The notes under the pieces: model-generated
What the model was told of the DNA's origin: nothing
The model's input: the letters and a program-made list of their open reading frames with translations, nothing else
Databases searched by the model: none
Source: Albifimbria verrucaria
Taxonomy: Eukaryota > Ascomycota > Sordariomycetes > Hypocreales > Stachybotryaceae
Reading direction: 5' to 3'
Length of the DNA: 64,000 bases
NCBI GenBank assembly: GCA_020081605.1
Contig: JAHREC010000018.1
Coordinates: 1,426,001-1,490,000, forward strand
Program-made: the position numbers and the translations under genes
Shown: positions 12,026-22,753 of the stretch, one piece after another
Numbering within the stretch: the first letter of the stretch is position 1
Layout of the letters: each line of letters starts with the position of its first letter

Positions 12026-13958
12026 ATGCCCGACAAACGAGTCGTGTATAACTGGTATTTGCTTTGTGTATGTTTAAGGGCTTAAATGTTATACTTACAT
12101 GCAACTCAGGTACATATCGCTGTTAGCAGCGGGAAACATGGTGTTGATGGGCTACGATGCGAGCGTGTTCAACTCCGTCCAGGTGTCTAAGAACTGGATT
12201 GAATGGTTCAATCATCCTGTTAGTCAATTATATACATCATTCTCCACCATATCTCGTACTCCTACAAAATATTTCAAGACCATCTAACCAATCTCCTCCA
12301 GGATGCGTATATACTGGGTTTATACAGTACGGTCTACTCTGTGGGTGGAATATTGGCAGGATGGTTCCTTGCTGGCCCGATTGTAAGTCTTCGTTCTTTG
12401 GTTGGTATCTATCAACCGCTTTCTGAATTATAACTGATCCCTCTCTGTCTTTATAGGCCGATTACTGGGGGCGACGCTGGGGTATGGCAGTTGGTTGTAT
12501 GCTCACCATAATTGCAACATTTGTCCAGTGCTTTGCTCCCTACCATGGGACAGGAGCTTTCATGGCTGGGCGCGTCTTGGTGGCTGCTGGACAGGGTATC
12601 GCCATAAGTAAGTTCAAGAACTCTTATCAGCGCTCAAACTACGATCGACTGCTGATGAGTTTCGCTTCGCTTTTAGCATCCGGCCCTGTATACATCAACG
12701 AAGTTGCCTTGGCATCTGTTCGTGGCCAAATCATGTCTTTTTGGCAGATGTTTTATTCCGTTGGGGCCTTTATTGCCTATTGGATTAATTATTCAACCGC
12801 CAAATATCGGGGAAACCTGGGAGACTGGGACTGGCGAATGGTAAGTTTAATTTTCTCACCATATTATCCCCATACGGACTCACGCACTGGAATTTTTTAT
12901 GGCCTCTAATTATGCTCCATAGGTTGTCATTTTCCAACTTCTTATGCCAACCCTTATCTGCGCTCAACTCCCCTTCGCCCCAGAGTCTCCAAGATGGTTG
13001 ATAGCCAAACGCAGTGATGTAGAAGGAGCAAGAAATGTTCTGAAATCTATCCGAATCGATGAAGAACAACTCGAGAAAGAGCTTCGTGAGATCCAAGAAG
13101 CTATTGCATACGAGAAGGAGGTCGCACCTACGACCAGAGCATCACTTTTGGCCCTGCTCAAGGATAAAATTATCCGAAAAAGACTTATTATCGTCTTCCT
13201 TATTAATATTGGCCAGCAACTCAGTGGCCAAGGCACACTAAACAACTACTCGTCCATTATTTACAGGAAAGTGTTTGTTAATACCGATACGGTCAATCTT
13301 ATTAATGCGCTCAATGCTACCTTTGCGATCATCTTTACCTTGAATGCTACATGGACAGTTGATCGATACGGCAGAAGGTTCCTCTTTATTGTTGGCGCCA
13401 TCGGCATGGCCATCTGCACGATGCTTATCCCTACTATCGGGTTAACAACTCCGGACACAGCGACGGGTGGTAAAAGTTTCAGTGTTGGCGTTGCTATCAC
13501 CTTCTTGGCATTTCTTTATGCTTTTTTCTACAAGCCATCCTGGGGAGCAACTGTCTGGATCTACACAGCTGAAGTCTTCCCAATGCATGTGCGTGCTCAA
13601 GCGGTTGCTATGAGTGTGCAGATGCAGGGTGTTGCCAATCTCATATTCAATCAGTTTTTTCCTATCTTCTTCCAGAAGGAGGGATTGTAAGTCAACTTCC
13701 CAGTTCGCATATTTAGCAGTCAAATCACTAATACTACGACAGGAAGGTGTTCTTCTTTTTATGGCGACCAATATTCTGCTGGCGACTTGCGTATTCTTCT
13801 TTCTTCCTGAGACTAAAGGTATCCCGCTTGAGCAGATGGATGCACTCTTCGGTGGTGCTTCTCAAATTGAGAAAAAGGCCGCTATGATGGATGATTCTCT
13901 GGAGAAGGAAAAGATTGAGGCTAGCTATGTTGAACAGAATGATAAAGTGGCCGTGTAG
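12026..13958 (+). CDS. MFS sugar transporter (hexose/lactose-permease type)
   Basis: Plasma-membrane proton-coupled sugar importer of the major facilitator superfamily. Signatures in order: GYDASVFNSVQV in helix 1, ADYWGRRWG after helix 2, FAPESPRWL at the end of the first half, GQQLSGQGTLNNY in helix 7, DRYGRR and PETKG after helix 12. The sugar-transporter PESPRWL and PETKG motifs are intact. Introns: about 12068-12109, 12219-12302, 12383-12456, 12608-12676, 12841-12922 and 13687-13742. The junction of exon 1 (MPDKRVVYNWYLL) is off by one base, and the T run at 13756-13760 needs one more T to read FFFMATNILLATC. Its place next to pectinases suggests galacturonate, arabinose or another pectin sugar as cargo, which sequence alone cannot settle. 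Confidence 0.88.
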
Positions 13959-15048
13959 TCACCTCGGGGCCTATACTGTTACTTATCGCCAGATATCTGA
14001 CTGAAGCATATTTTCCGTTCTGGACAATTCTATTTTGAATAGTGCTTTCCAGTATAGCCCCAGTTATAAATATTGAAGTGGGAATAAGTGGCTGAGTGCT
14101 TCTATTACTATACAATGAGAGGATAGAAATTCCGCATACCTAGTGCAGATGCTGAACCGATAATTACAAAAGAGTTAAGAATAAATGACTAAAGCTATAG
14201 GCAATCTATAATAATAACGCAATATACTCGAATGATTCTATATGTCTTTGAGAGTTTGTTTAGTAAAGCTTTACAACGTAAGAGAGATGGAAAGGGAGGC
14301 GGAACTTTTTCTTCCCGTTCAAGGTGGAATAGCGATTCGATTAATCTCTGGAGAGTCCTAACAGCTAGGGAGCAATATCCTCTCTTATACATCGTCTCCT
14401 GTTCCTGCTCAATTAGATACCTTATAGTGTAGGGTAGACTCTTTTGCCTCAGACAGTTCATGGGTCACTGGAAACAAAATGTTACGATGATTAGTGCTTA
14501 TATTATTCAAGGGTTGTGACAATTTTGGCTTAGGACATCCAAACGGTAACGCAGTCGACCAATCACCTAATGGTGTATTAATATCTTATTGTGAAGTTTG
14601 TTGCAACATTGGAGCTCAATTTCCGAATGGTTACGGGATTAAACTAGGAAGATACACATCAATGATAGCGTCATTAGCTTCAACACGAACAAGCCTTCAC
14701 AGAAAACAAGATAACAAGACTAGACAATGATAGGATGAAAACATGATTTCATACAAAAATGTGTTTCTCGTCTACGCCCTTTGTTTCAGACCGAACATAG
14801 GTCGGGTTGTAGTAGTCCTCATAGTCATGTATATAAAACTCTAGCAACTTCTATCCGGAGTATGTCGCGTTCTCTTGTAAGCACTACATGCTAACTAGTG
14901 CTGACCGTCGTGGGTCTTCTACCCCAGTAAGTTATAAGAGCAATGCCCCTGTCGCCAGGTCATGTTCAACAAAACATCGTCTTGCCCTCAGTGAGGAAAC
15001 CTTTCAGAATTCGTGAAGATACTTGGAGGCATTCTGCGCCTCGTTAGA
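13959..15048. other. AT-rich intergenic region with one odd short frame
   Basis: Separates the pectin block from the metabolite cluster. A 78-codon open frame at 14494-14730 encodes an Asn/Gly/Cys-rich stretch (GCDNFGLGHPNGNAVDQ) that I cannot identify. A short inverted motif, GACC-N7-GGTC, lies at about 14790-14804, some 245 bp before the acyltransferase start. Confidence 0.4.
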
Positions 15049-16497
15049 ATGAATAAGAGTGACGCTATGGCGACGGTACAATCCGATGATGTGTACCCTC
15101 TTCACTTGCTGGACAGCATTCCTGACGTTTTCGAGCACACACCGGTTGTGCTAATGCGTTTCAACGATGTGCTGGACGCCGATAAGTTGCACGCGGCCCT
15201 TGTAAAGCTTTTGAGCAATGGAGATTGGCGGAAGTTGGCGGGTCGCCTTCGCAAGGACACATCGGGAGGGTTAGAAGTCCATGTGCCTCAGACGTTCACA
15301 CAGCAGCGCCCAGCCGTGTGCTACACCCACAACACCTTCGACTTAGACATTGGAGAGCATCCACTTGGGAGCCAGCTCCCGGTGGCTACTGCACAGCCCT
15401 CCATTCAGCATAGCAGCAGCCATTTCGCCGAGTTTTGCTGGAAAACCGGAGCCCCAGGCCATCTAGTCGATTACTTGAAGAGCGACGAACCGCCCGTCGC
15501 GCTGCGAATAACTTCCTTTCGGGATGCGACATTGGTAGCAGTCTCCTGGTCACATGCTATGATGGATGCGTTGGGTTTCCGTGATCTCTTATCGGCATGG
15601 TGTCAGGTTCTCGCCGGGCACGAGGATGAGGTGCCCCAGGTTCTCGGGGCCCGTGATGACGTTGCACGGCAGATCTGGGAGAAGGAATCGCCGACAAAGG
15701 AGCCATACATGTGGGAATCAAAGATGCTCACCGGACTCAGTTTCTTGTGGTTTGCACTGCGCTTTGTCTGGCAGCTTTTGTGGCAGCGCAAAGTCGGCGC
15801 CCGCACTCTCTTTCTTCCAGCTCATTTCGTGACCCAGCTCCGCCAGGAAGCTGAAGCAGAAGCGCAAAACAACTCATTTGTTAGTGATGGCGATATCCTT
15901 AGCGCCTGGCTCGCCCGCCTTATGGTGTCCGTAAATGGATGGAGTGGTCCTGTGACGGTGCTGAATGTTGTTGACCTCAGAAGCCGCGTCCCGTCTGTCT
16001 TCAAAAGGACGGGTATATACCTGCAAAATCTGACGATGCCCTCGCTAGCCTTCCTCAACACGTCGAAAGTATTGGCCAGTCCACTTGGAGCTGTCGCAGC
16101 AGAGATCCGCCAGTCACTTTCTGCACAAACGACAGAGCCACAGGTCCGAGCCATTTATCGACTAGCAATCCTCACGTTAAACGCAACGGACGGGCACCCT
16201 TTCGGCGATCGCAATTCGAATCTCGTCCCAATAAGCAATTGGTCCAAAGCTAAGTTCATCGAAACAGTTGACTTTGGCCCTGCTGTTATACGGACTGGGC
16301 GAGAGGAGCCCGAGCGACGCAACCCTCCTGGTACAATGGTGTATCAAATTACGTCCCAGGTTAAACAGTCGGCAATGATCCGTAATACGGCGGTTATAAT
16401 AGGCAAGGATTACTCGGGAAATTATTGGATCAATCTATATATTGCGGAGGCTCTATTTAACCCGGTTAAGAAGTATGTAGATGGCTTAGTACTGTAG
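15049..16497 (+). CDS. BAHD-type acyltransferase (fungal transferase family)
   Basis: Predicted to move an acyl group from acyl-CoA to a hydroxyl or amine of a small molecule. The BAHD catalytic HxxxD motif is clear in WSHAMMDALGFRD at about residue 170. The second motif, usually DFGWG, appears as VDFGPAV near residue 410. The reading frame is unbroken and intronless at 482 residues, normal for the family. The start at 15049 is the first ATG; another ATG lies six codons later. It is convergent with the salicylate synthase-like gene, with about 450 bp between stop codons. In context it is a candidate tailoring enzyme of the neighbouring cluster; the acyl donor and acceptor are unknown. Confidence 0.85.
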   Translation: MNKSDAMATVQSDDVYPLHLLDSIPDVFEHTPVVLMRFNDVLDADKLHAALVKLLSNGDWRKLAGRLRKDTSGGLEVHVPQTFTQQRPAVCYTHNTFDLDIGEHPLGSQLPVATAQPSIQHSSSHFAEFCWKTGAPGHLVDYLKSDEPPVALRITSFRDATLVAVSWSHAMMDALGFRDLLSAWCQVLAGHEDEVPQVLGARDDVARQIWEKESPTKEPYMWESKMLTGLSFLWFALRFVWQLLWQRKVGARTLFLPAHFVTQLRQEAEAEAQNNSFVSDGDILSAWLARLMVSVNGWSGPVTVLNVVDLRSRVPSVFKRTGIYLQNLTMPSLAFLNTSKVLASPLGAVAAEIRQSLSAQTTEPQVRAIYRLAILTLNATDGHPFGDRNSNLVPISNWSKAKFIETVDFGPAVIRTGREEPERRNPPGTMVYQITSQVKQSAMIRNTAVIIGKDYSGNYWINLYIAEALFNPVKKYVDGLVL

Positions 16498-16949
16498 ACT
16501 TTTCTCCACGGATTACTATGGTTGAAAAACATCATGTTTCTACCCAATTGCCTGGCCAGTTGAATGTAATAGTTTACGAGTATGTGGAAAGCATTAAGGT
16601 TGATTGGAGTAGGTATCATGGAGATATGCTAGTAAGGATTGAATATGAACAATCACGTTCATTTTTCTATGCACAAACAAAAAGACCCAATACCCAAAAG
16701 AACCCCGAAAAGGCTCAAATAGCCATGAATATTCTGCCAGTCACGGCCCTACTTGCTAATTACCCTACAAGTGTGACAATATATCAGCATATCCATCCGG
16801 GGTGGTGCTGCGAATGGATTTAGTCCCAACCGCCCTGTGCTGAGTTTAATGGCATGGAATTGTCAAGAGACTGTACTTGTTCAAAGAATATGTATTTTTC
16901 GTTGCTGTTTCTTGGTTTCACATCCAAGATATCCAAGGATTTCTCGAAG
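16498..16949. other. Convergent intergenic region
   Basis: Lies between the 3' ends of the acyltransferase and the salicylate synthase-like gene. No gene recognised. Confidence 0.5.
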
Positions 16950-18288
16950 TCAATGATTAGCCACTACAAACGGTGCAATTGTTGCCAATTTTTCACAGGT
17001 CTCCGTAAGTTCTCTCTGAGGATCAGAAAGAGCAAGCACACCAGCACCAGCCTGAACCCACCGCCGACCCGGATCTTGAAATACGGAACGAAGAACAAGC
17101 GCGCATTCGAAGGCGTTGCGTTGCTCGTCTATCAAAAGAACACCTCCCGAGTATAATTCTCTTGGTGCGGACTCTAGGGACTCGATCTCTTTCAAAGCTT
17201 CGTGCTTCGGGATACCAGATGCTGTAATAGATGGAAATAAAAGGTCAAGTGCATCCCAACCATCGGCTTCTGGATCCAGGTTCCCGCTACCCGGGAGCCG
17301 AGATGTTGAACTTGACCACGTATTCGAACTGACATGAAATCTTCCACTACAACGCTACCAGGCGAGCAGAGTACCTGAAGCTCCCTATAGCTTCTCGGAC
17401 AGAAACTACGTGCTCTAAAACTTCTTTTGGGTCGTTGAGAAGTTCATTCCTTAGCTCTTGTTGTTTCGCATAGTCCTCTGGGAAAGCTCGTGTGCCGGCT
17501 AAGGGCTCCGTTTCCAGCCGTCCATCTCGAATCGAGAATACGAGCTCAGGACTAAAACCGGTTGCTTGATACCCCAATGTTTCAAGCAAAAACTTCGCCT
17601 CGGGGTGTTTGCTTTCCGTCCTAATGCCAACGTTGCAGGCATGTCCACGGGCTCTTTTATCGGCACTGCACGCGACGCGATAATCTTCGCAAGATGCCCG
17701 TCTTTGATCCTAGATATTGCTTTTTGGACTAAATTGACGTAGTTGATCGCGCCTTCTAAAATATCGACCGATGTTTTCTTCGTCAGTTGTGGCTTCCTGG
17801 TGATTGTCATGACACTATCGAGGAGTCGCTGAAATTGTGCGTCGTCAGGCCCTCGAAATATTATTCCATCCTCTTCGATGGTTATTTGGTATCGGTAGAC
17901 CATGAGGCTCACCAAAGGCCATGTTCCAGGGACATAAGGCAGACCTCGAGAGTGAGCCGCGTAATTGTATCCAACAAATCCGAAGATCTTCATCTCCGAG
18001 GTGGCATACTTCGAAACGAATGTGCGCAAGATTTGTTTGAGAGACGAGGCAATCGGGTTGCATTGCTTGCCCTGTTCAGTGGTGATCTCAAAAACTTCCA
18101 GACGAGTCAATAGTCAATGAGGATTGACGACTCAATCCGATGTGCCAGCATTTGTCCTGCTCATACACGTGGTAGTCCTCTGTTCCGCAGCTGTTCAGTA
18201 CATTGGATACGAGGTCAAGGCTTTGTGGGCCGCCCTCATCTCGTTCCAACTTTCGCGTAATTCTCTCAGTAGCATACGTAAAAGTCAT
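16950..18288 (-). CDS. Salicylate/isochorismate synthase-like chorismate enzyme (MbtI/Irp9 type)
   Basis: Chorismate-binding superfamily enzyme expected to convert chorismate to isochorismate and perhaps on to salicylate plus pyruvate. Most of the C-terminal domain is readable: KIIASRAVPI, GRKANTP, GFSPELVF, EPLAGTRAF, KEVLEHVVSVREAI, QVQHLGSRV, ITASGIPK, RELYSGGV, QAGAGV and ETCEKLATIAPF. The order and wording match bacterial salicylate synthases more closely than anthranilate or aminodeoxychorismate synthases. The N-terminus starts MTFTYATERITRKL. Three breaks each need one base: the A run at 17588-17592, AA at 17378-17379 and TT at 17281-17282 (forward strand). A fourth near 18085-18100 needs two missing bases or one extra. 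All active-site blocks survive. Such genes are uncommon in fungi, so horizontal origin is possible. Isochorismate synthase without lyase activity is the main alternative. Confidence 0.82.
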
Positions 18289-19731
18289 TTTGTTTTGTTC
18301 ATGCATTAAAAAGCACCTCTCGCTCAAAACGAAAATTGCTGAGATATGTGTTTGTCAAGGGTGGGCGCATGAGAAGGCATTTTTAGCCTTGATGTCCAAC
18401 TACAACACATTGTGATTACACTCACAGAAAATAAGAAAAACCAATACTAGACTAATACGAAACATACAGGCGAAAACCGCCACAAAGGATTCAGAAGCTA
18501 TGAAACAACACAGTTATCTCTTTTGGCGTTCGGTGTGACCAAGATAATGCAACTTTGTGGCATTGAACCTGAACAAGCTTCGCATGGTGCATCAAAATTT
18601 CCTGCTTATGATTGTATAGGTAACTTGGCAAAGCAAGACATATTATTCCGTATCCCAGACATCCATGTTGTCAAGTACCTATAGGCCTGGACCTTTCTCA
18701 CCTAAACGTTGCTTTTGGTGTGTTAAGCTCTTCAGCCTTGGCATCACCATGCTAGACTCGCTCGAAAATTGCCTCACACAACACTGTTACCTCAAAATAA
18801 GCCGCTGAATTAGGCAAGGGTGACGTGGCAGACTGCTCAGCCCTCGGCTAGCACCCTGCGACAGTGTGTAAAAGGCAGGGTTCCGGGTATTGCACAATGA
18901 CCATGGTAATGTGGAACAAGACCGAGGCCGAGATCTAGGTTTGTTTCACACTTACATTACATCATCTCGGTAAGCAACGGAGAGCAATGTGATATGTGCT
19001 AAGACTAATGTATCTCGCCGAGCAAACCTGCACATGCAATGTCGGATGATCTCATTACCATTTAGACAGGGCTATGGCAGAAGTGAACGGTCAAGATTCA
19101 TCTCTTAGACCTCAGCTCCCCAGAAACTTCACAATCATGGCCAAAAGGACCAGGCGTTTCTAGTTACCTATGCTGAACTGATATATCTCGCTGAAGAAAG
19201 CAATCCCCTTAACTGCCTGAAGTTTCAGAAGATCTACTGGATTTCATAAAAACCAAACCTGGAAAACCCAATGGCCTTAGCTAGCTATTAGATTGGCTAG
19301 TGACGAAAGTCCCAGTATTTAGTAACTTTACGAAGATCTACATCATATATCTAGCACCCAGAGAACGATCATAAGTTTGTATTCTGATATGCTGGCTGAG
19401 ACGCTGTGGGGCTCGTGACCTCCATGCGGCCCTCCACATTCAATGAGACATAATGGGATAGAAGAGCTTTCACATAGAGAGGGTTCGGGGACAAAGGGCC
19501 TAGTATCTGCGTAGCCTGAAGTCATAGCACAGTACTTGAACATTTCCTTATTCAGTCAATTACAGCGAACCGTCGGTACGTCTTTTGAGGATTCGGGCAA
19601 CGAAGGGAATGAACGCCCGGAACTTTGATTTGAGAACAGTGGATGCACGATTGAGCCAAGTCGAAGATGTATATCTAGCGCTATTCACATACTGCAGAAT
19701 TCATTTCCAGAAAACCCTTGACCAGAGGCTG
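18289..19731. other. 1.4-kb intergenic region, no gene seen
   Basis: Lies upstream of the salicylate synthase-like gene and downstream of the monooxygenase. No coherent coding frame. A small inverted repeat GGCG-N5-CGCC at 18469-18481 sits about 180 bp before the synthase start codon. Confidence 0.45.
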
Positions 19732-21952
19732 TTAAGTATTGCTGGCTCTGCTGAGCCAGGGCAGATCCGTAGGAGTAAATCCCTCCAAGGTTACTCCATT
19801 GCCAAAACTAGCAAATTTATCATCGTTATTTTCAAACCTGAGGTCGTAGTCCTCCCATCTGATTATGTCTGTAGCTGCATAGTAGTGAAGTATAGTCCCT
19901 GGCCACGGGACGATGACTTTACCATTTGGTAGTTTGTCTCCTCACATGTCAGCTCCAAGGCAGCAGAATATCAGACAATTGGAGCAACCTACACCAAGAA
20001 GAACACGCCTCACTCCACACCATCTCATTCATTCGTCCCTGGACCCAACGGTTGAAGGCATTTTGAGCAGAACTCGTGACACAGAAAGATTTGAGCCGAT
20101 CTTTTTGCAGTCGCTTGATGACATTGATCATGTACTCGCTCGCCCTCTCAATTCCGGGATAGGCCGAACCGTTTACTGGGCATATTGGAGGGTTAAAAGC
20201 TTAGAATGTTAGGTAGGGAGGCAAAAACCAGATTCTGGATAGGGTCTCTTACCGAAGAGGTTAGGGAACTCTGCTACTGTTACTGCCAAGTAGCTTTCAT
20301 AGCCACCCCGGTCTGACCAGCAAGTTGAGAGCTGGACACCCCACGACCGATAACAGGAAACCTTGGCGTATATGGTTGGAAGCCTGTACCGCAAACAATA
20401 GCATCATATTGACGTGATCTACCATCTTCCGTGTAAATGAATCTCCCTCTATAGATCTAATCTGACTGACTATAAGCTCCACGTGTGGCTGATTTAAGGC
20501 TTCCATGTAGCGATCAGCTGGGGTAAAGCGACGGCAGCCGGCTTTGTAATTGGTTGGAAGTAAAGCATTCAAATCTGCTGGGTCTTTTATCTTACTTCTC
20601 ATATGTTCTTCGGCTAGGCTAGTGAATCTTTCCGTCGCTCTTGTGTTTAACCAAAGCCCAGGAAAGCTCCCAGCGAGCTGCTTCTCAATTTGTAGGCGGA
20701 ACTGGAAGTAAAACTCCGGATCATGATCAAATCGTTCTATGAGTTTCTTGGGGTCTATGATAATAATTCAACAAGTATTTCCTCGGGATCATCAATTTAA
20801 AAGCACTCACAAGTCACTTGTGGATCCCCATTGCGGGAAAACACATGCGGAACCAGCCATGTTGGGCCTCGGATATAGTTACTGACAGACTTTACATCTA
20901 TGATTGTCAGTGTCTGACAAATATTAGTGAACTAATTCTCACCCTTGGATATGGCTGCTAAACATTGTACCGAACTGGCGCCATTTCCAATTACTGCAAT
21001 ATCTTTTCCTTGGACACTGAAGGTTTCTGGCCAATTCGCCGTATGTACGACAGGACCTTGAAATTGGTCGAGACCCTCGATGATTGGCAGTTTCCAGTTG
21101 TTCAAACGGCCTACAGCATAAACGAAAATATCGCACCTAGTCTCGAAACTCTGATCAGGGTGCCCACTCTTCTTTAGTGAAACGATCCATTCTGAGGAAT
21201 CTTCATCCCAAACAGCGCCAGTACAGTGGACATTGAACTCCATGTACTGTCGGAGGTCGAACTTATCAACTGTTGATTGAAGGTAATTCAATATCTCCGG
21301 CGCTTCAGCATACATTTGGCTCCATTTTGTGTTCGGGTTCCAACTGTATTGATAGGTATGTGATGGTATGTCACATGCGCATCTTGTTTTTCTCAGCAGC
21401 GTCCTTGCCTTCAGAGTAGCCCTGACTCACCCAGGGTAACGGTTCTCGGCTCATGTTCCACCTTCTTGATCGTTCTTATCATACACTTGGATATGAACAT
21501 TTTTAAGCGCGTGCTTACGTCTTTGACAAATTGAATCCCCGAGATGCTATAACTGGACTTAGCAAATAATTCTAGTGTAGGCCTACGGACGCCATTACCC
21601 TGCACCAATGACAACAATGCGAACGTGCTTAGCAACGAACGCTGTTGGCTCCAGCTCCATTTCGATTCACGTGGATATACGGTAGGGTAGGGTAGAGTTC
21701 GTACTCTGTTCGGGATATCCAATGTTGCTAAATAGTCGTGACGACCTTCGCGAGAATATCCTCGGGTGAGCTGAGCCGGATACGATGCAAGTCTAGGTAA
21801 AGGTACTTGTGAGCATCCTCAGCAAAGGTCTGGGTAGCTAGCTTCTTGTAAGTTTCTAATAAAGATGTAGGCGCAATATATTGACCTCCTAATGTCGCGA
21901 AAGCAGGAAATCTATAGGGAGATGTTTGGCTACACTCAACTTTCGGAGGCAT
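19732..21952 (-). CDS. Baeyer-Villiger-type FAD/NADPH monooxygenase
   Basis: Inserts oxygen into ketones or hydroxylates substrates using FAD and NADPH. Splicing builds the first Rossmann motif GAGISG across an intron; then come ENRYPGCACDIPSHTYQYS, the second Rossmann motif GNGASSVQ, and late motifs GCRRFTP, CGTGF, FPNLF and SSWYKLPNGKVIVPWPG. Introns: 21547-21598, 21383-21430, 20898-20942, 20755-20810, 20200-20252 and 19938-19992. One-base deficits occur in runs at 21500-21504, 20435-20437 and 20339-20342. The conserved Trp of GGTW reads TGA at 21451-21453, and a TAG at 21728-21730 separates a plausible N-terminal extension (start 21952). These two stops are not indels and may mean real inactivation. 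If the extension is not part of the gene, translation starts at 21660. Confidence 0.82.
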
Positions 21953-22753
21953 TCCGTCCAACTCGCAGTGGTAACCGTTTCCAGAAGGACTTACTAATGC
22001 TAATGAAGTACTTCATACGTTACACTCTGTCGCCTTCTAACATAGTCTAATTTCATTCCCTTAGTGTGTTTCATAGCTTGGGGATGTTCGATACCCCGCC
22101 CAATGGTGATAAACAGCGTCAGCTACTGACTGTAATCACTCCAACAACGACGCAATAGCCTAGATGGGTTATTGGCTCTGACAAGGTCCAGTGCTTTGTT
22201 TGACCAGGATTTATCGAATGAATATGATAGTCTAGTTGTTTCTCCTTTTCTTTTCTTTGTCGCCACTTGTCTGACGTTGCTACTCGAAATCCCATTGGAT
22301 CGTGGTGCCTTGTTATGTAGCAGTGACTCAGGGTGACTAAAATAACAACTTGATGCATAAATAAAGGCTTAATGATCCAGGCTACTCTGTTGATCATTGG
22401 ACAAATGTATAGCCATCACATGACCTAAATAGGCATCCAACTACTGAAACCGAGAGGGGACCATCGCTTGGACTCTGGTAATCCAAGACATGCAAAAGGC
22501 TGGTGCAGCATATGTTACTAATACGTGTAGTACCAAATCAGATACTCGCTATCTAGCCTTGAGAACTTGCTTTTCGAATCGAATGGGAAACTATTAACGC
22601 CACATTCTCATCCATCGCTATGCCACACTCTCATCGGTTTTTCTCAAAGAGCCGGGGTTGCAAGAATGTCCAACAGTTGTTCTCTTCATCAACCAGGGTG
22701 TATTCGTGAATCTAGTCTTTCAATCTCATAATCCTTGATTATTTTCTTTCAAT
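21953..22753. promoter_or_regulatory. Bidirectional promoter region of monooxygenase and A-T-C gene
   Basis: About 800 bp separate two divergent cluster genes, the usual arrangement for co-regulated fungal metabolite genes. Contains CGG-N14-CCG at 22635-22654, about 100 bp before the A-T-C start codon, a shape bound by some Zn2Cys6 activators. No cluster regulator was found nearby. Confidence 0.45.
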
